A model generated the notes under the pieces. That model was not told the origin of the DNA, did no database searches, and was given only the letters and a program-made list of their open reading frames with translations. A program made the translations under genes and the position numbers. 64,000 bases of DNA from Lepraria neglecta (Eukaryota; Ascomycota; Lecanoromycetes; Lecanorales; Stereocaulaceae): positions 3,162,001 through 3,226,000 of the forward strand of contig CM065653.1 of the NCBI GenBank assembly GCA_033220425.1, given 5' to 3'. Shown piece after piece: positions 22,534 to 34,961 of this stretch; the stretch's first letter is position 1, and every line of letters begins with the position of its first letter.

Positions 22534-23481
22534 TTAATCTTTTAGTAATGCCTCGACAACTCTTTCGTCCGAGTAGAGTTGTAATGGCGCTTCGCTTCCT
22601 ATGTGTGCAAACAGCTGATGGGGGCGTTGGTAATTTAGTCGTTGGATTAGATCGTACATTCGAGGAGCTTATTTGGCACTCGAGCTCCACGGTACACATT
22701 CTGTTGTGTACAATTAGCGTTGCTGGAAAGGTTTTAGCACCTGTGAGACGCCGTTGGTGAACTTCTTTTAATCATTGGATCCATGATCTTCTAGTAGCTG
22801 TCACTTGATACTATAAGAATGGCGAATAACCAATATAAAAGTCCAGAAAGCTTGGACGGCTTCGATTGGTCTGACTGTGAAAGGAGAGGACGGACAAGGT
22901 TTTCCATACATGTCTGAAATATGACGTCTTATGGCGGAAGACTTCATGTTAGTGCTCGACTTACGGTTTTCGTTTCCATGACAAGGCAAAGGCAAATTCC
23001 GCAAACAGTACAAGAATCTTCCGCCGCAATTTGCCATAGCAGATTGCTTTCATCCTGCTCCGGCGTCCTCGAGCGTGAAACCTTGACTACTACCCCGAAC
23101 GGATTGAAGGTGAGTTAGCAGAAGTGCTATGACCACAGTGTAAGTCTGAGTGGTCATTCATTTCTCGACACAATTTTTTTGCATAGGCCGAGAAACAATT
23201 CACGATCGAGGTTCTAGTGTGTAAATGACAGGATATCTCTCAAGGAAATAACGGACCACCCATTCCCACTTTAAAGAACGTATACAATCTTTACACGTTA
23301 AGTTCAGCCTCAGTAGATGTACTAACGCCTGCTGTAGCCTAAGTCTCCGCCTAGCTCAACACCCCAGACGATACGCACGGCCTTGTTCAAGACTTTAGCC
23401 CAATCTATGTGAGCACCCTGACTGCAGACCATTGGTTAAATTGTCGGCGCCATTGTGTACACGCAGTCTTTTGGGACCCAT
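22534..23481. other. Intergenic, possible short spliced frame on the minus strand
   Basis: On the minus strand around 22800-23110 there is a short protein-like stretch, a GTAAGT donor with a CACTAAC branch-like site, and a hydrophobic C-terminal run. I cannot build a full gene from it. The rest is the 3' flank of the MFS permease. Confidence 0.25.
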
Positions 23482-26105
23482 TCAGTGCGCAAATCTGAAG
23501 TCGAGACTAGATCGAAACATGCACTTTAGCTAGGGAAAATCTGAGCGGGTCCCGGGAGACTTCTTACCGCTTATTTCCTTTGTCATTGGTAGTTGCAAGG
23601 TATTCCAACCTCTGGTCTTGCGACATTCTATCCCAAATATTGTCACGTTTACTGTTATTTTTGAAGTCAGCCAGCCATAAATCATTGAGATATTAGACAG
23701 GTGATCCCTACTTGTTTTTCCAGACGTAATAGAACTTCGTTGCAATGAATAAGATGGCGTTGTAGGCGGCGAGCCCTAAAAGGATCTTATTGCCTCTTCG
23801 GTAGAGTGGTTTGTCGTTTGAGCGATATATCTATTTGAAGTTGGATATTAGGGATCTGGGGAATGCAGAACAATGCGGAAGGACGAAGATTGGCTGACCT
23901 GTGATGAGATGATGTTGCTCATTTGGACCGCCATATTGTATAGTGATGATCCGACAGTCCTAGTTCTTACCGAAGCAGCGTTCCTGCTGGTGACCGCCAC
24001 TGCCAATTTGGAGGTATCGTTTAGTACGTCATGGGACCATGATCTGCACGGCTTTGGGTTGACTTACCCAGCGTTGCATGAGCGTAAGGGTAGCCGACGA
24101 TGAGCGACGAGATCGCGTATCTCACCCAGTTCGCATGTGCGAATTTGATGGGAAGTGTCTCAAGGGCCACTATCAATGGAATAGTCCAGAGTTGACTAAC
24201 AAGCCCTATGAAGAACCTTTGATTGGTTCGCTCGGAGAACCAGGTCCAGAAAAGTAGCTGAATGATCCATAGGACACTTGATGGTATCGTGAGCAGGTTG
24301 GTCTGGAACGTGTCGAATCCTAGAGACCGTAGGGTGAGGGTTAAATAGTTGGTCTCCGGCGTCTAGCGTGTGGTATCGCGTTAGGACCCCTTCAAAACCT
24401 AAGTAATACCAAAGCGCTGCAGGGCGAACATACCATGGGTATCGTCCAAGTCAAGCCAATCAAGTATATCGGCCACCTTAGCGACGTTAGAGAACGTTCT
24501 GCCGATGCGGATGCCTTAACGCTTACATATCATAGTCCGAGAGACTTTCCCATAGTAAAGCGAAGCTGATCGCTTGTCGCTGCCAAGTTAGGATCATATT
24601 AGCTCTTGGATGATTGGCTTGCGTAACTATATTGGGTGGACGTGCTTACATTATGCATAGTAGCTTTGCCAGGGTCATCTCTCAGAATGCGATTGACCAT
24701 GATAACCTCTTCTCTTTCTGTGAACCATCCGTCTTTGCTGCGCAGCAGACCTTTGAGACCTGTCCTCTTCGTCTGAGTGGGGGAAGGTGGAAGGTAGAGC
24801 CTGGGAAGTCAGTATGATATAGTGCATTTCCAGACATCTACTAACCATGAAGCTATACCTATCAGAGCGGTTACGCCGCCTTCGATAGCAAAAAGCCAAC
24901 GCCATCCTGCCATACCATTGTGCCCTCGTAGATGCAGAATTCCGTATGCAAGAAAGGAGGCGACAATGTTGGTGGTGATCAAGGACGCCCAGAAGTATGC
25001 AAGCCGAATAGGAAGTTCACTATTCTTGTAGAAATAGCTCAGATAAAGTACAACCTGTACGTATGACATCATTTAGCAAGGCGTGCGCTAAATGTAAAGT
25101 TATGGCGGAGATTGGCTCACATCCGGAATGAAGCCTCTGAACGAAGAATCATGTAAGCATTCCACTGTGTGACGGTGACTAGCGTACGAGAAGAAACATA
25201 CCCTTCGAGGAGCCCCAGAAGCGCCCGAGTGAGGAAGAAGCTGGTCCGACCTGAGATATGGCTTTGCGAGCTTGCAATGCAACTGAGATATAGCGTCAGT
25301 GGAAGAAACTCTCAGCCATACCAACATGGGCAGCGTACCTCCATACCAGCATCTGAATACTTTCGAAGGGCGGTGCATTAGCAAATGTTCAATATTGGAG
25401 TCCCATTATCACCCACGGTATCCAGTTGTCCGGCCCAATTTTCTTACTGACAAGCTGCGAGGGAAGCTCTGCAAAAAGGAAGCAGCAGTAGAATATTGTC
25501 ATTCCGTTGTTGTAATCGTTGGTATTCAGACCGAGGTCCACTTCAACGTGTTTGTCAGCGCTGCCACAAGATTTGTGCAGATGACAGACATACCAAGCAT
25601 ATTGTCCGACAGGGCTTGGCTGATGTTGCCCCTGTCGAGCTGCAAGGCGAAGAACATTATACACGCCCATAGACAGATTTTCCAATCAAGCTAAGACAAA
25701 TAACATCAGTAAAGGCCCAGTCTCCCTCAATTAAGCCAAGAATATAACGGAGCTTACCCTGCGGACAAGTCTCTTCTCTTCTTCATCTGACCAAGTTGCA
25801 TGGAGGTCGAACCTGTGGCGACCTTCGTACTTCTCGATTGGCTTGTAGATGTCGACAGCCCTAGGGTCAGAGAAGACATTCCCGTCGGCATTGTGGTCGT
25901 CATCGATCGTTCTGTCGCCTTGGAAATCTTTGAAGGTGGACCTAGACCCTTGGAGCCGACTTGGGACAAAGATGCGGTCACGACCACCAAATTTCCACCA
26001 GGAGTTGGCTTTGAGTGGCGTCTTTTGCTCCGGAGGAGCAAAAGAGCCTTGTGGTCGTTCCTCGCCGTACACAAGCGCCAACTCTTTGTCACTGGACGAA
26101 GTCAT
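23482..26105 (-). CDS. MFS permease, Dal5/allantoate-type anion:cation symporter
   Basis: Fifteen exons on the minus strand give 588 residues: 25758-26105, 25594-25690, 25417-25540, 25339-25359, 25202-25282, 25121-25136, 24846-25054, 24650-24800, 24527-24579, 24434-24476, 24068-24362, 23899-23999, 23712-23830, 23568-23651, 23482-23506. All fourteen introns (45-71 nt) keep the frame, and no stop occurs. The ATG at 26105 starts a long polar cytosolic N terminus. Twelve membrane segments follow, with family landmarks '[20 protein letters not shown]', '[20 protein letters not shown]' (assembled across a 16-nt exon) and the C-terminal 'GNKRLDFRFAH'. Relatives carry allantoate, nicotinate, pantothenate and similar organic anions across the plasma membrane by proton symport; the substrate here is unknown. 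It lies 2.3 kb from a TauD-type dioxygenase. Confidence 0.9.
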
Positions 26106-28394
26106 CCCGGTAAACTGATGCTGCTTTCTAATGTAAACGATACTGGTGTGTAGTGAACCGCGACTTCATGTACGTCTTTCATTGCTGCCTCAGAGTTTAT
26201 ATTAGACCATTTCCCGTAAATTGGGAATCGGATCGTAGAATCAATCACGACATTGCCTGGACTGGAAGATAACGTCTAGACTCATCTACGAATTTCCAAA
26301 GTTGGTAGGAGGTGGCGTGGGAACGAGCAATGGGCTAGAGAGCATGCGATCTAGATTCACTCGAAGACTGCGTTATCTGGTAGGAGACTGACAAGGCATG
26401 ACAACATCCACTTTCGTAGGTTCAAATTGCGTCAAATCCAATGAAATAGCATAATAAACGAACGGCACAACTATACGTAGAGGGGAAATTGCGCGACCAC
26501 ACGACCAACGTGTTGATCGTTAGTTCAGCCACAACACATGGTGTCACCGGTCTTTCTCGCGGTCTCTTTGTTGGCGAAGGACATGTCATGCAAGGCCACA
26601 GCTCAGCAGATCATGCTCCAAACAAACGCGTAGACGACGCCCCCACCCACATGGAGGATCTTAACAAACTGCAGCTCTAAGCGATTTTGCCCCTGTATTG
26701 AAGGCCATTGTGTGTTTCCATCCTACCTTACTGGCGCTGGTAGATTTGGGAATCTTGAATTAGAGCACCCTTTATAGACTGTTTACAACAACAAGAAATC
26801 ACATAGTGTTTCACATAACTAGGTGATATTTCAATATTGAAATCCGGTTATTAAAGATATAGCATTCGATAATATTTTAATGGCGTTCTAATGGCGTTCT
26901 AATGGCATCCCAATACTGTTTTAATAGGTAACTAATAACCCGTTAATAGCGTATTCCGTATATGTATTTGTTTTTAAAAAAGATTGAAGTCTTTAACCCT
27001 AGGATGTCTACCCTAGAGTAAAACTTGTCTGAAAATTCTAAGAATTCAGTTTAGAATTATGTGGTGTTGATATCGCTAAACGAGCTATTTTACGCTAGTA
27101 AAATATTATGATTTAATTATGCAATGGTATCTGTATAGTCAGAGAGGTGTAATGGTATACAACTGTTAGTAATTGACATTTTGCCCCAATGGCACGACCA
27201 ATGGCCAGTCAACACCACATGCCGAATTTGCTTGGCGCCCCTAAGGTATAGAAAGCGAATCCAGGGCTTGAATTGCGTGCTCGAATACCCGAGAAGGACT
27301 TGACGGATGGCATTTCCGGTGAGCTGCGGTGGGAACATAGGAGATAGTTAGAGGCGAGAGAGTTCTTGGGTATCATCGACTGACATCTTTGTGAGTATGT
27401 TGTGCAGTCAACGCGAGAAAAGTGAAGATGCTTTGTCAAGCATGCCAAGCCTTTAGGTGATCGTTTAAGTTTCGAACCAGTAGCATTTCGGTTCTCACTA
27501 AATTTGCTAATTTCACAGGATATTCATTATATTAAAAATGTTTAGTTATATGCTTACCGTTTGAAAAGCTAAAGTTTGACGTCAGGGCCCGCAGGAAGCG
27601 TACCAAATCTAATTGTGGGCTTGCAATCTCGCCTTGGTTCTGAATTACTCTCTCCATCCTCCTTCTGAAGTTCTGAGTACGAGTAGCCATGTGACACTCT
27701 GCTTCGATTTCCATCTTTCGCAATTGTATTTGCACTATTATGAGGTTGGATCAAACCCAGGAAAGATCGTGCAACAGACTTTCTTTGCTTTTTGCAACGG
27801 GGTTTGGCACGCAATTTGATCAGCGCGAGCTCTGATAGTGATGCGCCGTCCTTGCTATGTCAATCCATACATGATATGCCGTGCTTGCATTAGCCTCTCC
27901 TGCATGTCAAACGCAATACTGGCGATCTCTAAGGTAGTTCTGGCAGCTCGCTAAGTGAAGGATGCCGGAACCTATGACATATGCAACAAAACAACGATAT
28001 GACCAATGATCCATGACGGCAAAATGGTCGATAAAGTCGGCATTGTTGGGTCAATGATGTGATTATCTTAGGATGACCCTTGGAGAAAGTCGCTCCGTCC
28101 ACCACATTGTGTTGAGTGGCAGTCTAGATCTGTCCTCGACCTCCCTAGTCGGCTCACGCCATGTTGTGCAGAACGCGTGTGACGCCAAGCTCTTGCGTGA
28201 GGGGGTGTCATGTCATGGCGAAATCGGCGCTTCGATTGCGAGTGGCTGCTCTTGAACTAAGGTAGTGAGCAGTCTTATATGTGGATCAAATTCTCGGATT
28301 TGCCATCATAAGCCCACATTCATTGGCTTCGTAGCTCCTCAACTGCCTGAAGATACTAGTCTCAGACCTTAAAACCTTTCCAGACTCTGAGATC
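26106..28394. other. Long intergenic region, AT-rich in the middle
   Basis: No gene is supported in these 2.3 kb. About 26770-27120 is AT-rich and includes a tandem 11-mer GTTCTAATGGC at about 26885-26906. Around 27530-27735 the minus strand has a short charged open stretch ending at a GTAAGCATAT donor-like site, but I cannot find a partner exon. The two ends must hold the promoters of the permease (minus) and the dioxygenase (plus). Confidence 0.4.
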
Positions 28395-29815
28395 ATGGCA
28401 CCTCATGCAGATGATACGACTTTTGATCCTGAGATCCCGATATCTACCAAACCACTTCCTACGAATGGTGACGCCCAAGCCCAAACGGCTTCTAACGGCA
28501 ATGCCAAAGAGCATGCCGCAGCAGTCTCCAACGGCGAAGCGAAAGAGGTTCTTGAGTCAACACATCATGCGTCTCCCAGTCCTCCATTGCAGCTAAAGGG
28601 CGTTCTCAACGAGTTTAAATCCTTCGACGTGACTCCGGTCATTGGCAAAGAATTCCCAGAAGCCAAGCTCGCCGAATGGCTTAGAGCTCCCAATTCCGAT
28701 GAGCTGATCAAAGATCTGGCCATTACGAGTCCGTTCATCTCCCATCATAATACGGGGTCGTCAACTGACAACTGCCCCACCAGTCTCCCAACGCGGTGTC
28801 GTCTTTTTCCGCGCCCAAGACGGTCTAGATGACACCCTCCAAAAAGAACTCGCCCAACGCCTTGGCGAGCTTTCCGGGAAACCAGCATCATCCAAGCTGC
28901 ATATCCATCCCATCATCAATTCGGGCCGCGACGGAGGCGGAGGGGATGACGAGGTCAGCATCATCAGTTCTCGCCAGGTCAAGAAGCTCTACAAAGGATC
29001 TTTCTTGGTTCCGGGTGAGAAAAGGCAGAGTGGGAAAGAGGGATGGCACTCGGACATCACGTTCGAAGCTGTGAGATTCTCCACCCTCAACTCTCCTCAA
29101 TTGCAACTCGTCTATGTTGGCTAACAATATTCGAATACCCACAGGTGCCAAGTGACTATGCCATTCTGCGGCTCGTCGAACTCCCAGGTACCGGAGGAGG
29201 TATGTCTTCCCACCTTCCAGGAGCCTCTGATTTGGCAATGCTGACAATGCATCACCACCAGACACCCTCTGGGCTTCCGGCTACGAGCTCTACGACCGTC
29301 TTTCCAACCCCTACCAAAAATTCCTCGACAGCCTAACCGCCACCTACGCGCAGCCCAAATTCAATGAGACCGCCAAAAACGGCGACTTCAAACTCTACTC
29401 CGCCCCCCGCGGCTCCCCCTACAACATCGGCGAAGAGCTGTCCGCCATCCACCCCGTCATCCGCACCAACCCCGTCACAGGCTGGAAATCCGTCTTCGCA
29501 GTCGGCACCCACGTGCAGCACGTCAACGACGTCACGCCCTTGGAATCGAAAGCGCTGCTGGAATGGTTCGTGAAGTTGATTGTGGATAATCATGATTTGC
29601 AGGTTCGACATCGCTGGCAGAATCCGAATGATGTGGCAATTTGGGATAATAGGAGTGTTTATCATGCTGCGACGCCGGATTATGAGGGGTTGGGGGAGAG
29701 GTTAGGTCATAGGGCAGTTAGTATTGGGGAGAAGCCTTTTTTGGATGTGGGGAGTAAGTCGAGGCAGGAGGCGTTGCGGGAGTTGTCGAAAGAGGATAGA
29801 CTCCCGGTCTCTTGA
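28395..29815 (+). CDS. TauD/TfdA-family Fe(II)/2-oxoglutarate dioxygenase
   Basis: Four exons (28395-28728, 28784-29070, 29145-29199, 29262-29815; introns 55, 74 and 62 nt) give 409 residues. The N-terminal 70 residues are low-complexity and polar. The catalytic domain follows, with the iron-binding facial triad visible as H200 and D202 in 'GWHSDITFE' and H360 in 'DNRSVYHAATPDYEG', and R376 in 'GHRAVS' for 2-oxoglutarate. 'VPSDYAILRLVELPGTGGDT' is typical of fungal sulfonate/taurine dioxygenases and their relatives. The family hydroxylates a substrate next to a heteroatom, releasing sulfite from taurine-like sulfonates in the best-known cases. The nearby Dal5-like permease could import the substrate, but that is an inference from position. 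No lesion is seen. Confidence 0.9.
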
Positions 29816-30234
29816 TCATGGCATGAGATTGTCTTGGATAATTGACGGACTGGTTCTCTTTTTTATGAGATCTCTTATATGCTACGAGTCACCACTTGTT
29901 TTGCAGCTTGGTTCGAGTCTTGCCCTGGTCCATCCACCGCGTACAATATATCGACTTCCACAACATCTAAGATCACGGTAGACGTAGCCATCGTTGTCGA
30001 ATTGGAAACGTCAAAAGCTGAGGAGTTGATATCCGAAGGGGAATCGTTGCTCGAGTAAGTGAATGGTCTGAATCGGCCTATTAGAGGTGTATTTTTTGTC
30101 CCAGCAGTCATGTACCGAGTCATTTGTACTTGGTTCAATGCCGAGGTTGTCGTGTACTAGCGCGAATTTTCGCGTTTGCCCCGCCATCCTTCCTACAACT
30201 CCCCTATAAAATAGCCTCCCACACCCCGAATAAG
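29816..30234. other. Intergenic, no gene recognised
   Basis: This is the 3' flank of the dioxygenase gene. A TATA-like CTATAAAATAG lies near 30203, just before the transposase fragment, and may belong to it. Confidence 0.4.
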
Positions 30235-30480
30235 CACGTTACGACCCCAATTCGTCAGAATGTCATAGACTACTGTGATATAAAAGACTACTGGCCAGGA
30301 CAAATTAAAACCGAGACCGGTGTCCCTACGCCAACGATTCGTAGAATCCTGAAGTCTACCCGTGAACGCGCTAACCATGAACCCCGGGTCCAAGAATCTA
30401 CAAAGCTCGACGCCCGGGATACGAGACAACTTGTACACGCAGTCACATTATCTAAAGACGGCCGGCGGCGATTGTATGTT
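30235..30480 (+). pseudogene. Truncated Tc1/mariner-type transposase, HTH domain only
   Basis: The plus strand encodes an open stretch with a helix-turn-helix typical of the N terminus of Tc1/mariner-like transposases: 'TPIRQNVIDYCDIK', 'TGVPTPTIRRILKSTRERA' and 'EPRVQESTKLDARDTRQL'. The catalytic DDE part is missing. The open frame runs directly into a GAT microsatellite at 30497. This is a truncated relic, not obviously derived from the copy at 4340-5427, whose N terminus differs. Confidence 0.6.
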
Positions 30481-30496
30481 ATTTTAGCTAAAGAGC

Positions 30497-30526
30497 TGAT
30501 GATGATGATGATGATGATGATGATGG
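30497..30526. repeat. (GAT)n microsatellite
   Basis: About nine perfect GAT units lie directly after the truncated transposase frame, followed by an imperfect GATGATGAAGA. Replication slippage is the simple explanation. Confidence 0.9.
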
Positions 30527-31558
30527 CAAGATGATGAAGAAAGAGGGTGGAGTGGACAAGACAAGTTGGAGTGGCTTGAAGCATTTTGTTGTGAAATGGT
30601 TGAGGATGTAGAAAGGAAGAAGAAATGGGAGGAGGACGAGGTGTTTGCATTTCTTGGGGAGAGGGTCCACCTGGCTGTTTACATTAGAACTTAGGAAGGG
30701 AAGGAAGGAGCACCTTCCTCGAGCAAGGCAGCACCACAGTAGGAAACAAGAGGGGCCGTGGTAGTTCGTCACACTTCGCTGTCTTGAGAAGCTCAAGCAG
30801 CAATGTTCTATTATAGATTTCGTTGCAACGATGAGCATTTGTCATTAAGCTACGGCTATTTTCACAAGCATCGATCCATACAGAGATCGTCTCACTCAAG
30901 CTCGCAGACTGCGGTGCAAAGGCGCGCCAACTGCCTCTGGTCGTGTATTACAATTGGTATGACAGAAGCTGGGACATGCAGCGCTCGAAGGCAAGAAAGG
31001 AAGGAGCGAAAGCTGGCTTGGCAATTTAAGGTGGTTAGTTCACTCCTAGTATGCTCAGTGCCTTCCTCGCGCGAAGACAAATCTCTCAAGATGGACCGTC
31101 GTACATAGCAACGTACCCTTTTGATAATATATTGTGCCTTCTCTGACTGCTACTTTCGAATTTAAGTAGCTGAAAGTGGAAATTGGGGAATCGCTGTGGT
31201 TACTCTGCCTTCCTGAAGTTAAGTTCTTTATGCGAGTCCATTGCAGCTGCAATTCCTACACTGTCTCAGCGGACCAGGCCTGCAAGCTCCTGCCATTCAG
31301 TCTGACAGCCAAAACGGCCTTCAGAGAGAGTACCTCATCGTACCGACTCAACTTACATTGCAATGCATTACCTATTGGCCGATCTTTCCAGGCATTTCCC
31401 CCTATTTCAAAGTCTAGCTCCAGTTGTGTATCATTAACCACAAAGAAAGGCTTATTCCATGCTAAGCTCTCTTCTGATCTGAATGATTGTTCACACTTCC
31501 AAATGAACATGCTGCCTCGGAGCATCATTAGAATCTCTATGGTTGCCTACGCTTCCAT
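30527..31558. other. Intergenic, no gene recognised
   Basis: About 1 kb between the transposase relic and the 3' end of the dynein gene holds several short frames on both strands, none with a domain or credible splice pattern. Confidence 0.4.
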
Positions 31559-33339
31559 CTAAACCTTCTTACTCGGAGTATCCTTAGACCCACCACTCTT
31601 CCCCTCCCTCCCAGGCGTATTTCTCGGACTCCCGGTCCCTCTTTTCACCAGTCCCGCAAAGAAAGAGTTCAATGCCTCATTTTGCGCCTTCAGTTCATCC
31701 GGGCTCTTCGTCCCAGTCGCGCTAATTTCATCAGGCTCCGGCGTCTTGCTAACAGCGTCTCTCTCTCTATTCTTCAGCTTCTTTAGCATGTCATCTGCAT
31801 CAACTTGTATGCCACCCATGTTTACTTGCACGGGGCCAATGTGCTCGTTCACCCGCTCGTCGTGTTGTTTGTTGGTGAATGAGGATGTGCTCGGGGTTTT
31901 CGAGGAGGCGGCGGCGCGGTCTTCCTCGGCTTGCAGACGGGTTATAGTTTCGAGTTGAGAGGAGAGGAAGTCTTGGGTTGGGCGGGTGGAGACTTCGATT
32001 TTGGGTTCGGTGTCTAGAGGGTTGGTGGATTTTGATTTTCGAGGGTCGGGGATGGTAGATTCGTAGGTTGGGAGTACGGCGCCTTCTGGTGAGGACTTTT
32101 GGTCGGACATAGAGGCCCCGGTGGGCTCTGCATTGCCGTTGAGAGATGGCTGAGATTCTTGGATGTCGATGCTCCATCCAGTGCTAGTGCCTTCGACGTC
32201 GAACCCTTCTCTTAGTACTCTGATCTTGCCCCATGAATCCCAATTTGGTGGGACTAGGACTTTGTCTCTATCAATGACATTGTGCTTGAGGGCTTGCTTT
32301 TTTAAGGGTGAATGTATGCCGAGAGTCGAGTGTATGAGCGTAGGGAGGGAGTTGGGTGCAGAGTTTGTATTGTATATCAAGGATGCGCCGTCTGTTGGTG
32401 TCAGTAAGGCTCGAAAGGAGATGCCAAAGTGGACTCACGCTTCATCAAGATGGTCCGGAGAAATTGCAACACGAAGTCAAATTCTTCCTCTTTCCAACTT
32501 TGCTCGACCTCCAGGCTGTCGATCTTACCGGCCTATTACAGACCGCTGTCAGCCTCTTGCCCACCCTTTGTAACTGCCCTTCGAGGCGCGTACATTATGA
32601 CAAACCACACAAAGCGGCACCCCCAATGGCTCATCCCACTCCCCCTGACTCAACGGCAACGTAACATTCCCCTCACTCCCAGTCCCCGAGCCCCCAGTAT
32701 CATACGTCGAGACCCCTCTCTTCCGCTGCTGCCACTCCTTCATGACCTCCTCCATAGTCTCCTTCGACGCATTGTCCAGATCTGAGGTGACACTCCGCAG
32801 CAGTATGATCCAATCCCGTAGTTGCCGTACCCATAACCATGGCTCATTCCAATCTAGTAGCATTACTAAGAGGGTTTCCGGTATTGATTGTGGGGTAAAC
32901 AGTGGTTTAAGGAGGGGTGCAAAGGAGGGCGAAGGTTCGGAGAGGAGGTAGATTGATAGGCGGGCGAGTATGTCTAGACACCATTAGCTTCTCAAGCACC
33001 TACAAAGCTTCAGCCGGATATCTTACCTTCGTGATCAGCATCCAGCACATCTTGGTATGTATACCCCAGCGCGAACTCATTAGCAGTGACAGGCTTCCTC
33101 ATATGTCGATCCTGAGGTCTCTTGGGGGCATCCGATGGAAGCGTTTCGAGGAATTCCTTCTGCGTATCTGGGCTGCCACCTAAGACTACTATATTCTTCT
33201 CTGGCAACTTCTTTCCACTGGCAACGCTGTCCAGCATGGATGACCACATCCCCTTCTCTTCTTTGCCTTTGCTTTGCGGCCGGTCATTGTTAGTCTGATC
33301 GGCCGTGACGGGGCCTCTGAAATTGGATTGCCGACTCAT
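31559..33339 (-). CDS. Cytoplasmic dynein light intermediate chain
   Basis: Four exons (33027-33339, 32594-32973, 32439-32532, 31559-32391; introns 53, 61 and 47 nt) give 539 residues. The N-terminal half has the degenerate Ras-like fold of this subunit: 'NIVVLGGSPDTQKEFLETL' at residues 49-67 in place of a P-loop, then 'FALGYTYQDVLDADHEDILA'. Next come 'LLDWNEPWLWVRQLRDWI', 'CHNAGKIDSLE' and 'FDFVLQFLRTILMKHGASLI'. The C-terminal half is disordered and ends with 'LNSFFAGLVKRGTGSPRNTP', a helix of the type that binds cargo adaptors. The protein joins dynein heavy chain to adaptors and works in nuclear and vesicle transport along hyphal microtubules. The gene is intact and housekeeping in nature. 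Confidence 0.92.
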
Positions 33340-33866
33340 GTTTGCGATGTGAGGGTGTCTCTAATTGAAAAAGGAATGAGAACCTTTCATGGTGGACGTG
33401 ACGGAACGTGCCCAGCCCTATCAGTGGCCCGCGACATGGGGGCTCGTCGGCCCCTAAAACGCCGACTGGTAGCCGCTAATGCTCCCCTGCTTAAGTCTTA
33501 CCAGCAATGGAGGCATTCCTCTTCGAGCCTTCCGATCTTTCATCCCTCTAACCATCCATAACAATAACAGGACAATTAAATAGCTAACGAGCACTGGGAC
33601 TAAGACAACTTCATCAACGTCTCTTCCCTTGCCAATTTCAGCAAAAGATCTCTGATATGAGCATCTCTTTGCTAGTTCATGTGCCCGTATCGTTGGCTTG
33701 GTACCTCCCCCAAGCCAATAGGCATTCTCCTACCCGGCACAAGGAGCAAGAACCTTTAGACAACGCTTCCGCGTCTGCTTGCCTTGCCATTTGCTGTCAA
33801 CGCAGATAAGGCCTGACACCACTCCTCGATCTGCAAGCTTTCGTGAAGCCATGCAAACGATCAACT
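33340..33866. other. Intergenic, dynein gene promoter side
   Basis: This region holds the promoter of the dynein light intermediate chain gene and the 3' flank of the broken membrane-protein gene. No coding region is supported. Confidence 0.45.
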
Positions 33867-34961
33867 CTAATTCAGCGCTTTGACTGACGCCCAGGCCTGA
33901 ACAATACCTGATATGGAGCTCAACAAGCCAAAGAACACCGTAAGGACGAAGACTATGAAAGCAACCCAGAACGTCCACCATTGTACTACATTACGACGGT
34001 CATGCCACCACTGACTGAGTGTGGCGGGCTGCGATCTGTCAAAAGCCTCCGAAAGAGTCAATAAGCTTTGCCGCCAATAGTTGTAATTTTGAACGCCTCG
34101 AAGTGCAGCTGTCAATGTCTTAATATTTGGATCCAGGAGTATTTCAGAGGATTGGTCTGTCCACCACGAGTTACAACCTGGGAGAAGCATGGCAAGGGAA
34201 TCAAGAGTCTCATTGAATAGCTCAGTCGGCAGCAATGTGCTAAAGAACGAGAAGTCAATTTCGGGCGTAAATGTGACCAACTTTCGATCATCTTACTTTG
34301 CAATGGACAGTCTCATTCGCTTCAATATGGAGACGTGGTAGTAAAGGTAAATGACTTTACCTTCGAGATGGAGATGATATGAAAGAGCTTCCGTCCATTT
34401 GATCCGGAAACCTCCAATTCTCTCAACTTCGAAACAGTTGAGTTCATCCGCGAATCGTTGCGTTGAAGTAGCACCCGATGGTGCTTGCGTGCGAAGGCCC
34501 TGGACGACATCGATTAAGCTAGAAGCATCTAGCCAGGGCCAAGCCGCGTGCAGCGTCCGGTATCCGCCTGGCCTTATGTTTTGCACGTTGATCATCAGCC
34601 ACAATCGAGCTTCGAGCTCGATCGAGTTGGATAGGCGTGCTGGATCGTTAAGAAACCTAGGGCAGGCGTGATGAGGACTAGTACGTAGGTCGTTTAGAGA
34701 GCTGGCTGCATTGCTGTCAATGTGCTGGGCTATGTCCACAATGCCGACACGCGTTTCTGCCACATGGTCTGTTTGGTTTTGAGTCCGGCTATTTTCACTG
34801 TAACACACGAAATAGGCGTCAAAATCATCAACAGCATTCGTCGGGGCCTGGGTCGAGGGCCAGAGGTTGGTTATTAAGCTTTTCCGCACAGCCTTGGAAA
34901 GAGTGCTGGTGGGTGAGAACAAGGGGATGTTCAGAGTCTGTCTCCAATTGGCCACAGCCAT
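33867..34961 (-). pseudogene. Hypothetical C-terminally membrane-anchored protein with one in-frame TAA
   Basis: From the ATG at 34961 the frame runs 222 codons to a TAA at 34293-34295. It then continues in the same frame for another 141 codons with equally protein-like sequence, to a natural stop at 33867. Landmarks before the stop are 'WRQTLNIPLFSPTSTLSKAV', 'WPWLDASSLIDVVQGLR' and 'LEGKVIYLYYHVSILKRMRL'. After it come 'TELFNETLDSLAMLLPG', 'SLSQWWHDRRNVVQWWTFW' and a single hydrophobic helix near the end. The pattern (soluble domain, Arg/Trp-rich stretch, one or two membrane helices) is that of a common uncharacterised fungal family. No splice pair removes the TAA, so a CAA-to-TAA change is the simplest reading. 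It may be a pseudogene or a base error. Confidence 0.65.

Noticed and set aside
29333-29665. 110-codon minus-strand frame antisense to the TauD-type gene
   Set aside because: It lies entirely inside an exon whose catalytic residues are visible on the plus strand.
29900-29935. GGTTCGAGTC resembling a tRNA B box
   Set aside because: No matching A box at the right distance and no cloverleaf could be drawn; no tRNA gene was found in the window.
34280-34295. A 16-nt GTAAG...AG segment that would remove the TAA from the membrane-protein gene
   Set aside because: Far too short for a spliceosomal intron.
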